Assembly (NCBI GenBank): GCA_958295665.1
Contig: OY282558.1
Location: 21,203,409-21,267,408 of the forward strand
Direction: 5' to 3'
DNA from: Tipula vernalis
Lineage: Eukaryota > Arthropoda > Insecta > Diptera > Tipulidae
Length of the DNA stretch: 64,000 bases
The notes beneath the pieces are model-generated. The model was given only the letters and a program-made list of their open reading frames with translations, was not told the DNA's origin and made no database searches. This document shows positions 11,324 to 26,047 of the stretch, piece by piece (the first letter of the stretch is position 1; every line of letters starts with the position of its first letter). The position numbers and the translations under genes are program-made.

Positions 11324-12486
11324 GAGCACAATTGCAGATTTTCGATTTTGTAGCTCTGATTTTGTGGTCTATAGTCCAGGTGATTTTCCATAAAATTGAA
11401 TTTTCTACAAAATGTGTAGAAATATTCGAACGATCCAACTGCCTATTGGCATAACAATTAAAGGTCTCAATGCCTATCGATAGAGGTATCAATCAACGAA
11501 ATCGGAGCCCAATTGCAGATTTTCGATTTTGTAGCTCTGATTTTGTGGTCTATAGTCCAGGTGATTTTCCATAAAATTGAATTTTCTACAAAATGTGTAG
11601 AAATATTCAAACGATCCAAATAACCGTTGTCATGAGCACAATTGCAGGTTTTCGATTTTGTAGCTCTGATTTTGTGGTCTATAGTCCAGGTGATTTTCCA
11701 TAAAATTGAATTTTCTACAAAATGTGTAGAAATATTCGAACGATCCAAATGCCCATTGGCATAACAATTAAAGGTCTCAATGCCTATCGATAGAGGTATC
11801 AATCAACGAAATCGGAGCACAATTGCAGATTTTCGATTTTGTTGCTCTGATTTTGTGGTCTATAGTCCAGGTGATTTTCCATAAAATTGAATTTTCTACA
11901 AAATGTGTAGAAATATTCGAACGATCCAAATGCCCATTGGCATAACAATTAAAGGTCTCAATGCCTATCGATAGAGGTATCAATCAACGAAATCGGAGCA
12001 CAATTGCAGATTTTCGATTTTGTAGCTCTGATTTTGTGGTCTATAGTCCAGGTGATTTTTAAAAAAATCTAATTTTCTACAAAATGTGTAGAAATATTCG
12101 AACGATCCAAATAACCGTTGTCATGAGCACAATTGCAGGTTTTCGATTTTGTAGCTCTGATTTTGTGGTCTATAGTCCAGGTGATTTTCCATAAAATTGA
12201 ATTTTCTACAAAATGTGTAGAAATATTCGAACGATCCAAATGCCCATTGGCATAACAATTAAAGGTCTCAATGCCTATCGATAGAGGTATCAATCAACGA
12301 AATCGGAGCACAATTGCAGATTTTCGATTTTGTTGCTCTGATTTTGTGGTCTATAGTCCAGGTGATTTTCCATAAAATTGAATTTTCTACAAAATGTGTA
12401 GAAATATTCGAACGATCCAAATGCCCATTGGCATAACAATTAAAGGTCTCAATGCCTATCGATAGAGGTATCAATCAACGAAATCG

Positions 12487-12977
12487 GAGCACAATTGCAG
12501 TTTTTCGATTTTGTAGCTCTGATTTTGTGGTATATAGTCCAGGTGATTTTTAAAAAAATCTAATTTTCTACAAAATGTGTAGAAATATTCGAACGATCCA
12601 AATAACCGTTAACATGAGCACAATTGCAGGTTTTCGATTTTGTAGCTCTGATTTTGTGGTCTATAGTCCAGGTGATTTTCCATAAAATTGAATTTTCTAC
12701 AAAATGTGTAGAAATATTCGAACAATCCAAATGCCCATTGGCATAACAATTAAAGGTCTCAATGCCTATCGATAGAGGTATCAATCAACGAAATCGGAGC
12801 ACAATTGCAGATTTTCGATTTTGTAGCTCTGATTTTGTGGTCTATAGTCCAGGTGATTTTCCATAAAATTGAATTTTCTACAAAATGTGTAGAAATATTC
12901 GAACGATCCAAATGCCCATTGGCATAACAATTAAAGGTCTCAATGCCTATCGATAGAGGTATCAATCAACGAAATCG
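12487..12977. repeat. Uniquely marked T+L+L block with gttaacatg
   Basis: This 491-bp block has gcagtttttcg near 12,500, ggtatatag near 12,530 and accgttaacatg at 12,605-12,616, where all other S-type units read accgttgtcatg. The change creates GTTAAC (12,608-12,613). The only other occurrence is in copy B at 36,255-36,260, offset 23,647, so it is a precise landmark for the large duplication. Confidence 0.9.
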
Positions 12978-14088
12978 GAGCACAATTGCAGATTTTCGAT
13001 TTTGTAGCTCTGATTTTGTGTTCTATAGTCCAGGTGATTTTTAAAAAAATCTAATTTTCTACAAAATGTGTAGAAATATTCGAACGATCCAAATAACCGT
13101 TGTCATGAGCACAATTGCAGGTTTTCGATTTTGTAGCTCTGATTTTGTGGTCTATAGTCCAGGTGATTTTCCATAAAATTGAATTTTCTACAAAATGTGT
13201 AGAAATATTCGAACAATCCAAATGCCCATTGGCATAACAATTAAAGGTCTCAATGCCTATCGATAGAGGTATCAATCAACGAAATCGGAGCACAATTGCA
13301 GATTTTCGATTTTGTAGCTCTGATTTTGTGGTCTATAGTCCAGGTGATTTTCCATAAAATTGAATTTTCTACAAAATGTGTAGAAATATTCGAACGATCC
13401 AACTGCCCATTGGCATAACAATTAAAGGTCTCAATGCCTATCGATAGAGGTATCAACCAACGAAATCGGAGCACAATTGCAGATTTTCGATTTTGTAGCT
13501 CTGATTTTGTGGTCTATAGTCCAGGTGATTTTCCATAAAATTGAATTTTCTACAAAATGTGTAGAAATATTCAAACGATCCAAATAACCGTTGTCATGAG
13601 CACAATTGCAGGTTTTCGATTTTGTAGCTCTGATTTTGTGGTCTATAGTCCAGGTGATTTTCCATAAAATTGAATTTTCTACAAAATGTGTAGAAATATT
13701 CGAACGATCCAAATGCCCATTGGCATAACAATTAAAGGTCTCAATGCCTATCGATAGAGGTATCAATCAACGAAATCGGAGCACAATTGCAGATTTTCGA
13801 TTTTGTTGCTCTGATTTTGTGGTCTATAGTCCAGGTGATTTTCCATAAAATTGAATTTTCTACAAAATGTGTAGAAATATTCGAACGATCCAACTGCCCA
13901 TGGGCATAACAATTAAAGGTCTCAATGCCTATCGATAGAGGTATCAATCAACGAAATCGGAGCACAATTGCAGATTTTCGATTTTGTAGCTCTGATTTTG
14001 TGGTCTATAGTCCAGGTGATTTTCCATAAAATTGAATTTTCTACAAAATGTGTAGAAATATTCAAACGATCCAAATAACCGTTGTCAT

Positions 14089-14273
14089 GAGCACAATTGC
14101 AGGTTTTCGATTTTGTAGCTCTGATTTTGTGGTCGGTCTATAGTCCAGGTGATTTACCATAAAATTGAATTTTCTACAAAATGTGTAGAAATATTCGAAC
14201 GATCCAAATACCCATTGGCATGACAATTACAGGTCTCAATGCCTATCGATAGAGGTATCAATCAACGAAATCG
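14089..14273. repeat. Reference M unit: 185-bp L variant with ggtcggtcta
   Basis: An L-type unit 4 bp longer than usual because ggtc is duplicated (14131-14140). It always carries linked markers: gatttaccat for gattttccat, atacccattggcatgac for atgcccattggcataac, and ttacagg for ttaaagg. The same haplotype recurs at 15878-16062, 19577-19761, 21803-21987 and 25863-26047 in copy A. In copy B it recurs at 37555-37739, 39473-39657, 43172-43356, 45398-45582 and 49459-49643. It is absent from 1-14 kb and after 50 kb. Each M is followed by the atcgaa form of T. The five sites per copy make good landmarks for aligning the two large copies. Confidence 0.93.
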
Positions 14274-16047
14274 GAGCACAATTGCAGATTTTCGATTTTG
14301 TAGCTCTGATTTTGTGGTCTATAGTCCAGGTGATTTTTAAAAAAATCGAATTTTCTACAAAATGTGTAGAAATATTCGAACGATCCAAATAACCGTTGTC
14401 ATGAGCACAATTGCAGGTTTTCGATTTTGTAGCTCTGATTTTGTGGTCTATAGTCCAGGTGATTTTCCATAAAATTGAATTTTCTACAAAATGTGTAGAA
14501 ATATTCGAACAATCCAAATGCCCATTGGCATAACAATTAAAGGTCTCAATGCCTATCGATAGAGGTATCAATCAACGAAATCGGAGCACAATTGCAGATT
14601 TTCGATTTTGTAGCTCTGATTTTGTGGTCTATAGTCCAGGTGATTTTCCATAAAATTGAATTTTCTACAAAATGTGTAGAAATATTCAAACGATCCAAAT
14701 AACCGTTGTCATGAGCACAATTGCAGGTTTTCGATTTTGTAGCTCTGATTTTGTGGTCTATAGTCCAGGTGATTTTCCATAAAATTGAATTTTCTACAAA
14801 ATGTGTAGAAATATTCGAACGATCCAAATGCCCATTGGCATAACAATTAAAGGTCTCAATGCCTATCGATAGAGGTATCAATCAACGAAATCGGAGCACA
14901 ATTGCAGATTTACGATTTTGTAGCTCTGATTTTGTGGTCTATAGTCCAGGTGATTTTTAAAAAAATCTAATTTTCTACAAAATGTGTAGAAATATTCGAA
15001 CGATCCAAATAACCGTTGTCATGAGCACAATTGCAGGTTTTCGATTTTGTAGCTCTGATTTTGTGGTCTATAGTCCAGGTGATTTTCCATAAAATTGAAT
15101 TTTCTACAAAATGTGTAGAAATATTCGAACAATCCAAATGCCCATTGGCATAACAATTAAAGGTCTCAATGCCTATCGATAGAGGTATCAATCAACGAAA
15201 TCGGAGCACAATTGCAGATTTTCGATTTTGTAGCTCTGATTTTGTGGTCTATATAGTCCAGGTGATTTTCCATAAAATTGAATTTTCTACAAAATGTGTA
15301 GAAATATTCGAACGATCCAACTGCCCATTGGCATAACAATTAAAGGTCTCAATGCCTATCGATAGAGGTATCAACCAACGAAATCGGAGCACAATTGCAG
15401 ATTTTCGATTTTGTAGCTCTGATTTTGTGGTCTATAGTCCAGGTGATTTTCCATAAAATTGAATTTTCTACAAAATGTGTAGAAATATTCGAACGATCCA
15501 AATGCCCATTGGCATAACAATTAAAGGTCTCAATGCCTATCGATAGAGGTATCAATCAACGAAATCGGAGCACAATTGCAGATTTTCGATTTTGTTGCTC
15601 TGATTTTGTGGTCTATAGTCCAGGTGATTTTCTATAAAATTGAATTTTCTACAAAATGTGTAGAAATATTCGAACGATCCAACTGCCCATTGGCATAACA
15701 ATTAAAGGTCTCAATGCCTATCGATAGAGGTATCAATCAACGAAATCGGAGCACAATTGCAGATTTTCGATTTTGTAGCTCTGATTTTGTGGTCTATAGT
15801 CCAGGTGATTTTCCATAAAATTGAATTTTCTACAAAATGTGTAGAAATATTCAAACGATCCAAATAACCGTTGTCATGAGCACAATTGCAGGTTTTCGAT
15901 TTTGTAGCTCTGATTTTGTGGTCGGTCTATAGTCCAGGTGATTTACCATAAAATTGAATTTTCTACAAAATGTGTAGAAATATTCGAACGATCCAAATAC
16001 CCATTGGCATGACAATTACAGGTCTCAATGCCTATCGATAGAGGTAT

Positions 16048-17121
16048 CAATCAACGAAATCGGAGCACAATTGCAGATTTTCGATTTTGTTGCTCTGATT
16101 TTGTGGTCTATAGTCCAGGTGATTTTTAAAAAAATCGAATTTTCTACAAAATGTGTAGAAATATTCGAACGATCCAAATAATCGTTGTCATGAGCACAAT
16201 TGCAGGTTTTCGATTTTGTAGCTCTGATTTTGTGGTCTGTAGTCCAGGTGATTTTCCATAAAATTGAATTTTGTACAAAATGTGTAGAAATATTCGAACG
16301 ATCCAAATGCCCATTAGCATAACAATTAAAGGTCTCAATACCTATCGATAGAGGTATCAATCAACGAAATCGGAGCACAATTGCAGATTTTCGATTTTGT
16401 AGCTCTGATTTTGTGGTCTATAGTCCAGGTGATTTTTAAAAAAATCTAATTTTCTACAAAATGTGTAGAAATATTCGAACGATCCAAATAACCGTTGTCA
16501 TGAGCACAATTGCAGGTTTTCGATTTTGTAGCTCTGATTTTGTGGTCTGTAGTCCAGGTGATTTTCCATAAAATTGAATTTTCTACAAAATGTGTAGAAA
16601 TATTCGAACGATCCAAATAACCGTTGTCATGAGCACAATTGCAGGTTTTCGATTTTGTAGCTCTGATTTTGTGGTCTATAGTCCAGGTGATTTTCCATAA
16701 AATTGAATTTTGTACAAAATGTGTACAAATATTCGAACGATCCAAATGCCCATTGGCATGACAATTAAAGGTCTCAATGCCTATCGATAGAGGTATCAAT
16801 CAACGAAATCGGAGCACAATTGCAGATTTTCGATTTTGTAGCTCTGATTTTGTGGTCTATAGTCCAGGTGATTTTCCATAAAATTGAATTTTCTACAAAA
16901 TGTGTAGAAATATTCGAACGATCCAAATAACCGTTGTCATGAGCACAATTGCAGGTTTTCGATTTTGTAGCTCTGATTTTGTGGTCTATAGTCCAGGTGA
17001 TTTTCCATAAAATTGAATTTTGTACAAAATGTGTACAAATATTCGAACGATCCAAATGCCCATTGGCATGACAATTAAAGGTCTCAATGCCTATCGATAG
17101 AGGTATCAATCAACGAAATCG
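16048..17121. repeat. Cluster of S+S+L trimers and double-arm dyad variants, copy A
   Basis: Anchor spacing from 16335 to 16774 is 439 bp, which is 129+129+181, followed by a 310-bp dimer to 17084. Here the usual ttctacaaaatgtgtagaa dyad is replaced by gtaca/gtaca forms: left arm only near 16270, and both arms at 16709-16729 and 17019-17039. The companion changes ggtctgtag (for ggtctatag) and ggcatgac also occur. The equivalent in copy B lies at about 39,643-40,716. Confidence 0.88.
16709..16729. other. Double-arm variant dyad TTTGTACA-N5-TGTACAAA
   Basis: Both arms differ from the common dyad by one base (C to G on the left, G to C on the right) and the inverted repeat stays perfect. Other copies start at 17019, 26823, 27133, 30619, 31291, 40314, 40614, 49980, 50290, 53595, 54267 and 63054. 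Left-only forms start near 16270, 22194, 26255, 26384, 28350, 39864, 45790, 51326 and 61505. Right-only forms occur near 27004 and 50161. Confidence 0.9.
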
Positions 17122-20100
17122 GAGCACAATTGCAGATTTTCGATTTTGTAGCTCTGATTTTGTGGTCTATAGTCCAGGTGATTTTCCATAAAATTGAATT
17201 TTCTACAAAATGTGTAGAAATATTCGAACAATCCAAATGCCCATTGGCATAACAATTAAAGGTCTCAATGCCTATCGATAGAGGTATCAATCAACGAAAT
17301 CGGAGCACAATTGCAGATTTTCGATTTTGTAGCTCTGATTTTGTGGTCTATAGTCCAGGTGATTTTCCATAAAATTGAATTTTCTACAAAATGTGTAGAA
17401 ATATTCGAACGATCCAACTGCCTATTGGCATAACAATTAAAGGTCTCAATGCCTATCGATAGAGGTATCAATCAACGAAATCGGAGCCCAATTGCAGATT
17501 TTCGATTTTGTAGCTCTGATTTTGTGGTCTATAGTCCAGGTGATTTTCCATAAAATTGAATTTTCTACAAAATGTGTAGAAATATTCAAACGATCCAAAT
17601 AACCGTTGTCATGAGCACAATTGCAGGTTTTCGATTTTGTAGCTCTGATTTTGTGGTCTATAGTCCAGGTGATTTTCCATAAAATTGAATTTTCTACAAA
17701 ATGTGTAGAAATATTCGAACGATCCAAATGCCCATTGGCATAACAATTAAAGGTCTCAATGCCTATCGATAGAGGTATCAATCAACGAAATCGGAGCACA
17801 ATTGCAGATTTTCGATTTTGTTGCTCTGATTTTGTGGTCTATAGTCCAGATGATTTTCCATAAAATTGAATTTTCTACAAAATGTGTCGAAATATTCGAA
17901 CGATCCAAATGCCCATTGGCATAACAATTAAAGGTCTCAATGCCTATCGATAGAGGTATCAATCAACGAAATCGGAGCACAATTGCAGATTTTCGATTTT
18001 GTAGCTCTGATTTTGTGGTATATAGTCCAGGTGATTTTTAAAAAAATCTAATTTTCTACAAAATGTGTAGAAATATTCGAACGATCCAAATAACCGTTGT
18101 CATGAGCACAATTGCAGGTTTTCGATTTTGTAGCTCTGATTTTGTGGTCTATAGTCCAGGTGATTTTCCATAAAATTGAATTTTCTACAAAATGTGTAGA
18201 AATATTCGAACAATCCAAATGCCCATTGGCATAACAATTAAAGGTCTCAATGCCTATCGATAGAGGTATCAATCAACGAAATCGGAGCACAATTGCAGAT
18301 TTTCGATTTTGTTGCTCTGATTTTGTGGTCTATAGTCCAGGTGATTTTCCATAAAATTGAATTTTCTACAAAATGTGTAGAAATATTCGAACGATCCAAA
18401 TGCCCATTGGCATAACAATTAAAGGTCTCAATGCCTATCGATAGAGGTATCAATCAACGAAATCGGAGCACAATTGCAGATTTTCGATTTTGTAGCTCTG
18501 ATTTTGTGGTCTATAGTCCAGGTGATTTTTAAAAAAATCTAATTTTCTACAAAATGTGTAGAAATATTCAAACGATCCAAATAACCGTTGTCATGAGCAC
18601 AATTGCAGGTTTTCGATTTTGTAGCTCTGATTTTGTGGTCTATAGTCCAGGTGATTTTCCATAAAATTGAATTTTCTACAAAATGTGTAGAAATATTCGA
18701 ACAATCCAAATGCCCATTGGCATAACAATTAAAGGTCTCAATGCCTATCGATAGAGGTATCAATCAACGAAATCGGAGCACAATTGCAGATTTTCGATTT
18801 TGTAGCTCTGATTTTGTGGTCTATAGTCCAGGTGATTTTCCATAAAATTGAATTTTCTACAAAATGTGTAGAAATATTCGAACGATCCAACTGCCCATTG
18901 GCATAACAATTAAAGGTCTCAATGCCTATCGATAGAGGTATCAACCAACGAAATCGGAGCACAATTGCAGATTTTCGATTTTGTAGCTCTGATTTTGTGG
19001 TCTATAGTCCAGGTGATTTTCCATAAAATTGAATTTTCTACAAAATGTGTAGAAATATTCAAACGATCCAAATAACCGTTGTCATGAGCACAATTGCAGG
19101 TTTTCGATTTTGTAGCTCTGATTTTGTGGTCTATAGTCCAGGTGATTTTCCATAAAATTGAATTTTCTACAAAATGTGTAGAAATATTCGAACGATCCAA
19201 ATGCCCATTGGCATAACAATTAAAGGTCTCAATGCCTATCGATAGAGGTATCAATCAACGAAATCGGAGCACAATTGCAGATTTTCGATTTTGTTGCTCT
19301 GATTTTGTGGTCTATAGTCCAGGTGATATTCCATAAAATTGAATTTTCTACAAAATGTGTAGAAATATTCGAACGATCCAACTGCCTATTGGCATAACAA
19401 TTAAAGGTCTCAATGCCTATCGATAGAGGTATCAATCAACGAAATCGGAGCACAATTGCAGATTTTCGATTTTGTAGCTCTGATTTTGTGGTCTATAGTC
19501 CAGGTGATTTTCCATAAAATTGAATTTTCTACAAAATGTGTAGAAATATTCAAACGATCCAAATAACCGTTGTCATGAGCACAATTGCAGGTTTTCGATT
19601 TTGTAGCTCTGATTTTGTGGTCGGTCTATAGTCCAGGTGATTTACCATAAAATTGAATTTTCTACAAAATGTGTAGAAATATTCGAACGATCCAAATACC
19701 CATTGGCATGACAATTACAGGTCTCAATGCCTATCGGTAGAGGTATCAATCAACGAAATCGGAGCACAATTGCAGATTTTCGATTTTGTAGCTCTGATTT
19801 TGTGGTCTATAGTCCAGGTGATTTTTAAAAAAATCGAATTTTCTACAAAATGTGTAGAAATATTCGAACGATCCAAAAAACCGTTGTCATGAGCACAATT
19901 GCAGGTTTTCGATTTTGTAGCTCTGATTTTGTGGTCTATAGTCCAGGTGATTTTTAAAAAAATCTAATTTTCTACAAAATGTGTAGAAATATTCGAACGA
20001 TCCAAATAACCGTTGTCATGAGCACAATTGCAGGTTTTCGATTTTGTAGCTCTGATTTTGTGGTCTATAGTCCAGGTGATTTTCCATAAAATTGAATTTT

Positions 20101-23100
20101 CTACAAAATGTGTAGAAATATTCGAACAATCCAAATGCCCATTGGCATAACAATTAAAGGTCTCAATGCCTATCGATTGAGGTATCAATCAACGAAATCG
20201 GAGCACAATTGCAGATTTTCGATTTTGTAGCTCTGATTTTGTGGTCTATAGTCCAGGTGATTTTCCATAAAATTGAATTTTCTACAAAATGTGTAGAAAT
20301 ATTCGAACGATCCAACTGCCCATTGGCATAACAATTAAAGGTCCCAATGCCTATCGATAGAGGTATCAATCAACGAAATCGGAGCACAATTGCAGATTTT
20401 CGATTTTGTAGCTCTGATTTTGTGGTCTATAGTCCAGGTGATTTTCCATAAAATTGAATTTTCTACAAAATGTGTAGAAATATTCAAACGATCCAAATAA
20501 CCGTTGTCATGAGCACAATTGCAGGTTTTCGATTTTGTAGCTCTGATTTTGTGGTCTATAGTCCAGGTGATTTTCCATAAAATTGAATTTTCTACAAAAT
20601 GTGTAGAAATATTCGAACGATCCAAATGCCCATTGGCATAACAATTAAAGGTCTCAATGCCTATCGATAGAGGTATCAATCAACGAAATCGGAGCACAAT
20701 TGCAGATTTTCGATTTTGTAGCTCTGATTTTGTGGTCTATAGTCCAGGTGATTTTTAAAAAAATCTAATTTTCTACAAAATGTGTAGAAATATTCGAACG
20801 ATCCAAATAACCGTTGTCATGAGCACAATTGCAGGTTTTCGATTTTGTAGCTCTGATTTTGTGGTCTATAGTCCAGGTGATTTTCCATAAAATTGAATTT
20901 TCTACAAAATGTGTAGAAATAGTCGAACAATCCAAATGCCCATTGGCATAACAATTAAAGGTCTCAATGCCTATCGATAGAGGTATCAATCAACGAAATC
21001 GGAGCACAATTGCAGATTTTCGATTTTGTAGCTCTGATTTTGTGGTCTATAGTCCAGGTGATTTTCCATAAAATTGAATTTTCTACAAAATGTGTAGAAA
21101 TATTCGAACGATCCAACTGCCCATTGGCATAACAATTAAAGGTCTCAATGCCTATCGATAGAGGTATCAACCAACGAAATCGGAGCACAATTGCAGATTT
21201 TCGATTTTGTAGCTCTGATTTTGTGGTCTATAGTCCAGGTGATTTTCCATAAAATTGAATTTTCTACAAAATGTGTAGAAATATTCAAACGATCCAAATA
21301 ACCGTTGTCATGAGCACAATTGCAGGTTTTCGATTTTGTAGCTCTGATTTTGTGGTCTATAGTCCAGGTGATTTTCCATAAAATTGAATTTTCTACAAAA
21401 TGTGTAGAAATATTCGAACGATCCAAATGCCCATTGGCATAACAATTAAAGGTCTCAATGCCTATCGATAGAGGTATCAATCAACGAAATCGGAGCACAA
21501 TTGCAGATTTTCGATTTTGTTGCTCTGATTTTGTGGTCTATAGTCCAGGTGATTTTCCATAAAATTGAATTTTCTACAAAATGTGTAGAAATATTCGAAC
21601 GATGCAACTGCTTATTGGCATAACAATTAAAGGTCTCAATGCCTATCGATAGAGGTATCAATCAACGAAATCGGAGCACAATTGCAGATTTTCGATTTTG
21701 TAGCTCTGATTTTGTGGTCTATAGTCCAGGTGATTTTCCATAAAATTGAATTTTCTACAAAATGTGTAGAAATATTCAAACGATCCAAATAACCGTTGTC
21801 ATGAGCACAATTGCAGGTTTTCGATTTTGTAGCTCTGATTTTGTGGTCGGTCTATAGTCCAGGTGATTTACCATAAAATTGAATTTTCTACAAAATGTGT
21901 AGAAATATTCGAACGATCCAAATACTCATTGGCATGACAATTACAGGTCTCAATGCCTATCGATAGAGGTATCAATCAACGAAATCGGAGCACAATTGCA
22001 GATTTTCGATTTTGTAGCTCTGATTTTGTGGTCTATAGTCCAGGTGATTTTTAAAAAAATCGAATTTTCTACAAAATGTGTAGAAATATTCGAACGATCC
22101 AAATAATCGTTGTCATGAGCACAATTGCAGGTTTTCGATTTTGTAGCTCTGATTTTGTGGTCTGTAGTCCAGGTCATTTTCCATAAAATTGAATTTTGTA
22201 CAAAATGTGTAGAAATATTCGAACGATCCAAATGCCCATTGGCATAACAATTAAAGGTCTCAATACCTATCGATAGAGGTATCAATCAACGAAATCGGAG
22301 CACAATTGCAGATTTTCGATTTTGTAGCTCTGATTTTGTGGTCTATAGTCCAGGTGATTTTTAAAAAATCGAATTTTCTACAAAATGTGTAGAAATATTC
22401 GAACGATCCAAATAACCGTTGTCATGAGCACAATTGCAGATTTTCGATTTTGTTGCTCTGATTTTGTGGTCTATAGTCCAGGTGATTTTCCATAAAATTG
22501 AATTTTCTACAAAATGTGTAGAAATATTCGAACGATCCAAATGCCCATTGGCATAACAATTAAAGGTCTCAATGCCTATCGATAGAGGTATCAATCAACG
22601 AAATCGGAGCACAATTGCAGATTTTCGATTTTGTAGCTCTGATTTTGTGGTCTATAGTCCAGGTGATTTTTAAAAAAATCTAATTTTCTACAAAATGTGT
22701 AGAAATATTCGAACGATCCAAATAACCGTTGTCATGAGCACAATTGCAGGTTTTCGATTTTGTAGCTCTGATTTTGTGGTCTATAGTCCAGGTGATTTTC
22801 CATAAAATTGAATTTTCTACAAAATGTGTAGAAATATTCGAACAATCCAAATGCCCATTGGCATAACAATTAAAGGTCTCAATGCCTATCGATAGAGGTA
22901 TCAATCAACGAAATCGGAGCACAATTGCAGATTTTCGATTTTGTAGCTCTGATTTTGTGGTCTATAGTCCAGGTGATTTTCCATAAAATTGAATTTTCTA
23001 CAAAATGTGTAGAAATATTCAAACGATCCAAATAACCGTTGTCATGAGCACAATTGCAGGTTTTCGATTTTGTAGCTCTGATTTTGTGGTCTATAGTCCA

Positions 23101-24079
23101 GGTGATTTTCCATAAAATTGAATTTTCTACAAAATGTGTAGAAATATTCGAACGATCCAAATGCCCATTGGCATAACAATTAAAGGTCTCAATGCCTATC
23201 GATAGAGGTATCAATCAACGAAATCGGAGCACAATTGCAGATTTTCGATTTTGTTGCTCTGATTTTGTGGTCTATAGTCCAGGTGATTTTCCATAAAATT
23301 GAATTTTCTACAAAATGTGTAGAAATATTCGAACGATCCAACTGCCCATTGGCATAACAATTAAAGGTCTCAATGCCTATCGATAGAGGTATCAATCAAC
23401 GAAATCGGAGCACAATTGCAGATTTTCGATTTTGTAGCTCTGATTTTGTGGTCTATAGTCCAGGTGATTTTCCATAAAATTGAATTTTCTACAAAATGTG
23501 TATAAATATTCGAACGATCCAACTGCCCATTGGCATAACAATTAAAGGTCTCAATGCCTATCGATAGAGGTATCAATCAACGAAATCGGAGCACAATTGC
23601 AGATTTTCGATTTTGTAGCTCTGATTTTGTGGTCTATAGTCCAGGTGATTTTCCATAAAATTGAATTTTCTACAAAATGTGTAGAAATATTCAAACGATC
23701 CAAATAACCGTTGTGATGAGCACAATTGCAGGTTTTCGATTTTGTAGCTCTGATTTTGTGGTCTATAGTCCAGGTGATTTTCCATAAAATTGAATTTTCT
23801 ACAAAATGTGTAGAAATATTCGAACGATCCAAATGCCCATTGGCATAACAATTAAAGGTCTCAATGCCTATCGATAGAGGTATCAATCAACGAAATCGGA
23901 GCACAATTGCAGATTTTCGATTTTGTAGCTCTGATTTTGTGGTCTATAGTCCAGGTGATTTTCCATAAAATTGAATTTTCTACAAAATGTGTAGAAATAT
24001 TCGAACGATCCAAATGCCCATTGGCATAACAATTAAAGGTCTCAATGCCTATCGATAGAGGTATCAATCAACGAAATCG

Positions 24080-25423
24080 GAGCACAATTGCAGATTTTCG
24101 ATTTTGTAGCTCTGATTTTGTGGTATATAGTCCAGGTGATTTTTAAAAAAATCTAATTTTCTACAAAATGTGTAGAAATATTCGAACGATCCAAATAACC
24201 GTTGTCATGAGCACAATTGCAGGTTTTCGATTTTGTAGCTCTGATTTGCTGGTCTATAGTCCAGGTGATTTTCCATAAAATTGAATTTTCTACAAAATGT
24301 GTAGAAATATTCGAACAATCCAAATGCCCATTGGCATAACAATTAAAGGTCTCAATGCCTATCGATAGAGGTATCAATCAACGAAATCGGAGCACAATTG
24401 CAGATTTTCGATTTTGTAGCTCTGATTTTGTGGTCTATAGTCCAGGTGATTTTCCATAAAATTGAATTTTCTACAAAATGTGTAGAAATATTCGAACGAT
24501 CCAAATGCCCATTGGCATAACAATTAAAGGTCTCAATGCCTATCGATAGAGGTATCAATCAACGAAATCGGAGCACAATTGCAGATTTTCGATTTTGTAG
24601 CTCTGATTTTGTGGTCTATAGTCCAGGTGATTTTCCATAAAATTGAATTTTCTACAAAATGTGTAGAAATATTCGAACGATCCAAATGCCCATTGGCATA
24701 ACAATTAAAGGTCTCAATGCCTATCGATAGAGGTATCAATCAACGAAATCGGAGCACAATTGCAGATTTTCGATTTTGTAGCTCTGATTTTGTGGTATAT
24801 AGTCCAGGTGATTTTTAAAAAAATCTAATTTTCTACAAAATGTGTAGAAATATTCGAACGATCCAAATAACCGTTGTCATGAGCACAATTGCAGGTTTTC
24901 GATTTTGTAGCTCTGATTTGCTGGTCTATAGTCCAGGTGATTTTCCATAAAATTGAATTTTCTACAAAATGTGTAGAAATATTCGAACAATCCAAATGCC
25001 CATTGGCATAACAATTAAAGGTCTCAATGCCTATCGATAGAGGTATCAATCAACGAAATCGGAGCACAATTGCAGATTTTCGATTTTGTAGCTCTGATTT
25101 TGTGGTCTATAGTCCAGGTGATTTTCCATAAAATTGAATTTTCTACAAAATGTGTAGAAATATTCGAACGATCCAAATGCCCATTGGCATAACAATTAAA
25201 GGTCTCAATGCCTATCGATAGAGGTATCAATCAACGAAATCGGAGCACAATTGCAGATTTTCGATTTTGTAGCTCTGATTTTGTGGTCTATAGTCCAGGT
25301 GATTTTCCATAAAATTGAATTTTCTACAAAATGTGTAGAAATATTCGAACGATCCAACTGCCCATTGGCATAACAATTAAAGGTCTCAATGCCTATCGAT
25401 AGAGGTATCAATCAACGAAATCG
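24080..25423. repeat. 672-bp higher-order repeat (T+L+L+L), two copies, copy A
   Basis: Anchors 24042, 24714 and 25386 are 672 bp apart. Each copy has T with ggtatatag, an L with the unusual gatttgctggtc near 24,245 and 24,917, then two further L units. The two copies look identical by eye except in the last unit, where the second ends with caactgccc. Confidence 0.92.
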
Positions 25424-26047
25424 GAGCACAATTGCAGATTTTCGATTTTGTAGCTCTGATTTTGTGGTCTATAGTCCAGGTGATTTTCCATAAAATTGAA
25501 TTTTCTACAAAATGTGTAGAAATATTCAAACGATCCAAATAACCGTTGTCATGAGCACAATTGCAGGTTTTCGATTTTGTAGCTCTGATTTTGTGGTCTA
25601 TAGTCCAGGTGATTTTCCATAAAATGGAATTTTCTACAAAATGTGTAGAAATATTCGAACGATCCAAATGCCCATTGGCATAACAATTAAAGGTCTCAAT
25701 GCCTATCGATAGAGGTATCAATCAACGAAATCGGAGCACAATTGCAGATTTTCGATTTTGTAGCTCTGATTTTGTGGTCTATAGTCCAGGTGATTTTCCA
25801 TAAAATTGAATTTTCTACAAAATGTGTAGAAATATTCAAACGATCCAAATAACCGTTGTCATGAGCACAATTGCAGGTTTTCGATTTTGTAGCTCTGATT
25901 TTGTGGTCGGTCTATAGTCCAGGTGATTTACCATAAAATTGAATTTTCTACAAAATGTGTAGAAATATTCGAACGATCCAAATACCCATTGGCATGACAA
26001 TTACAGGTCTCAATGCCTATCGATAGAGGTATCAATCAACGAAATCG

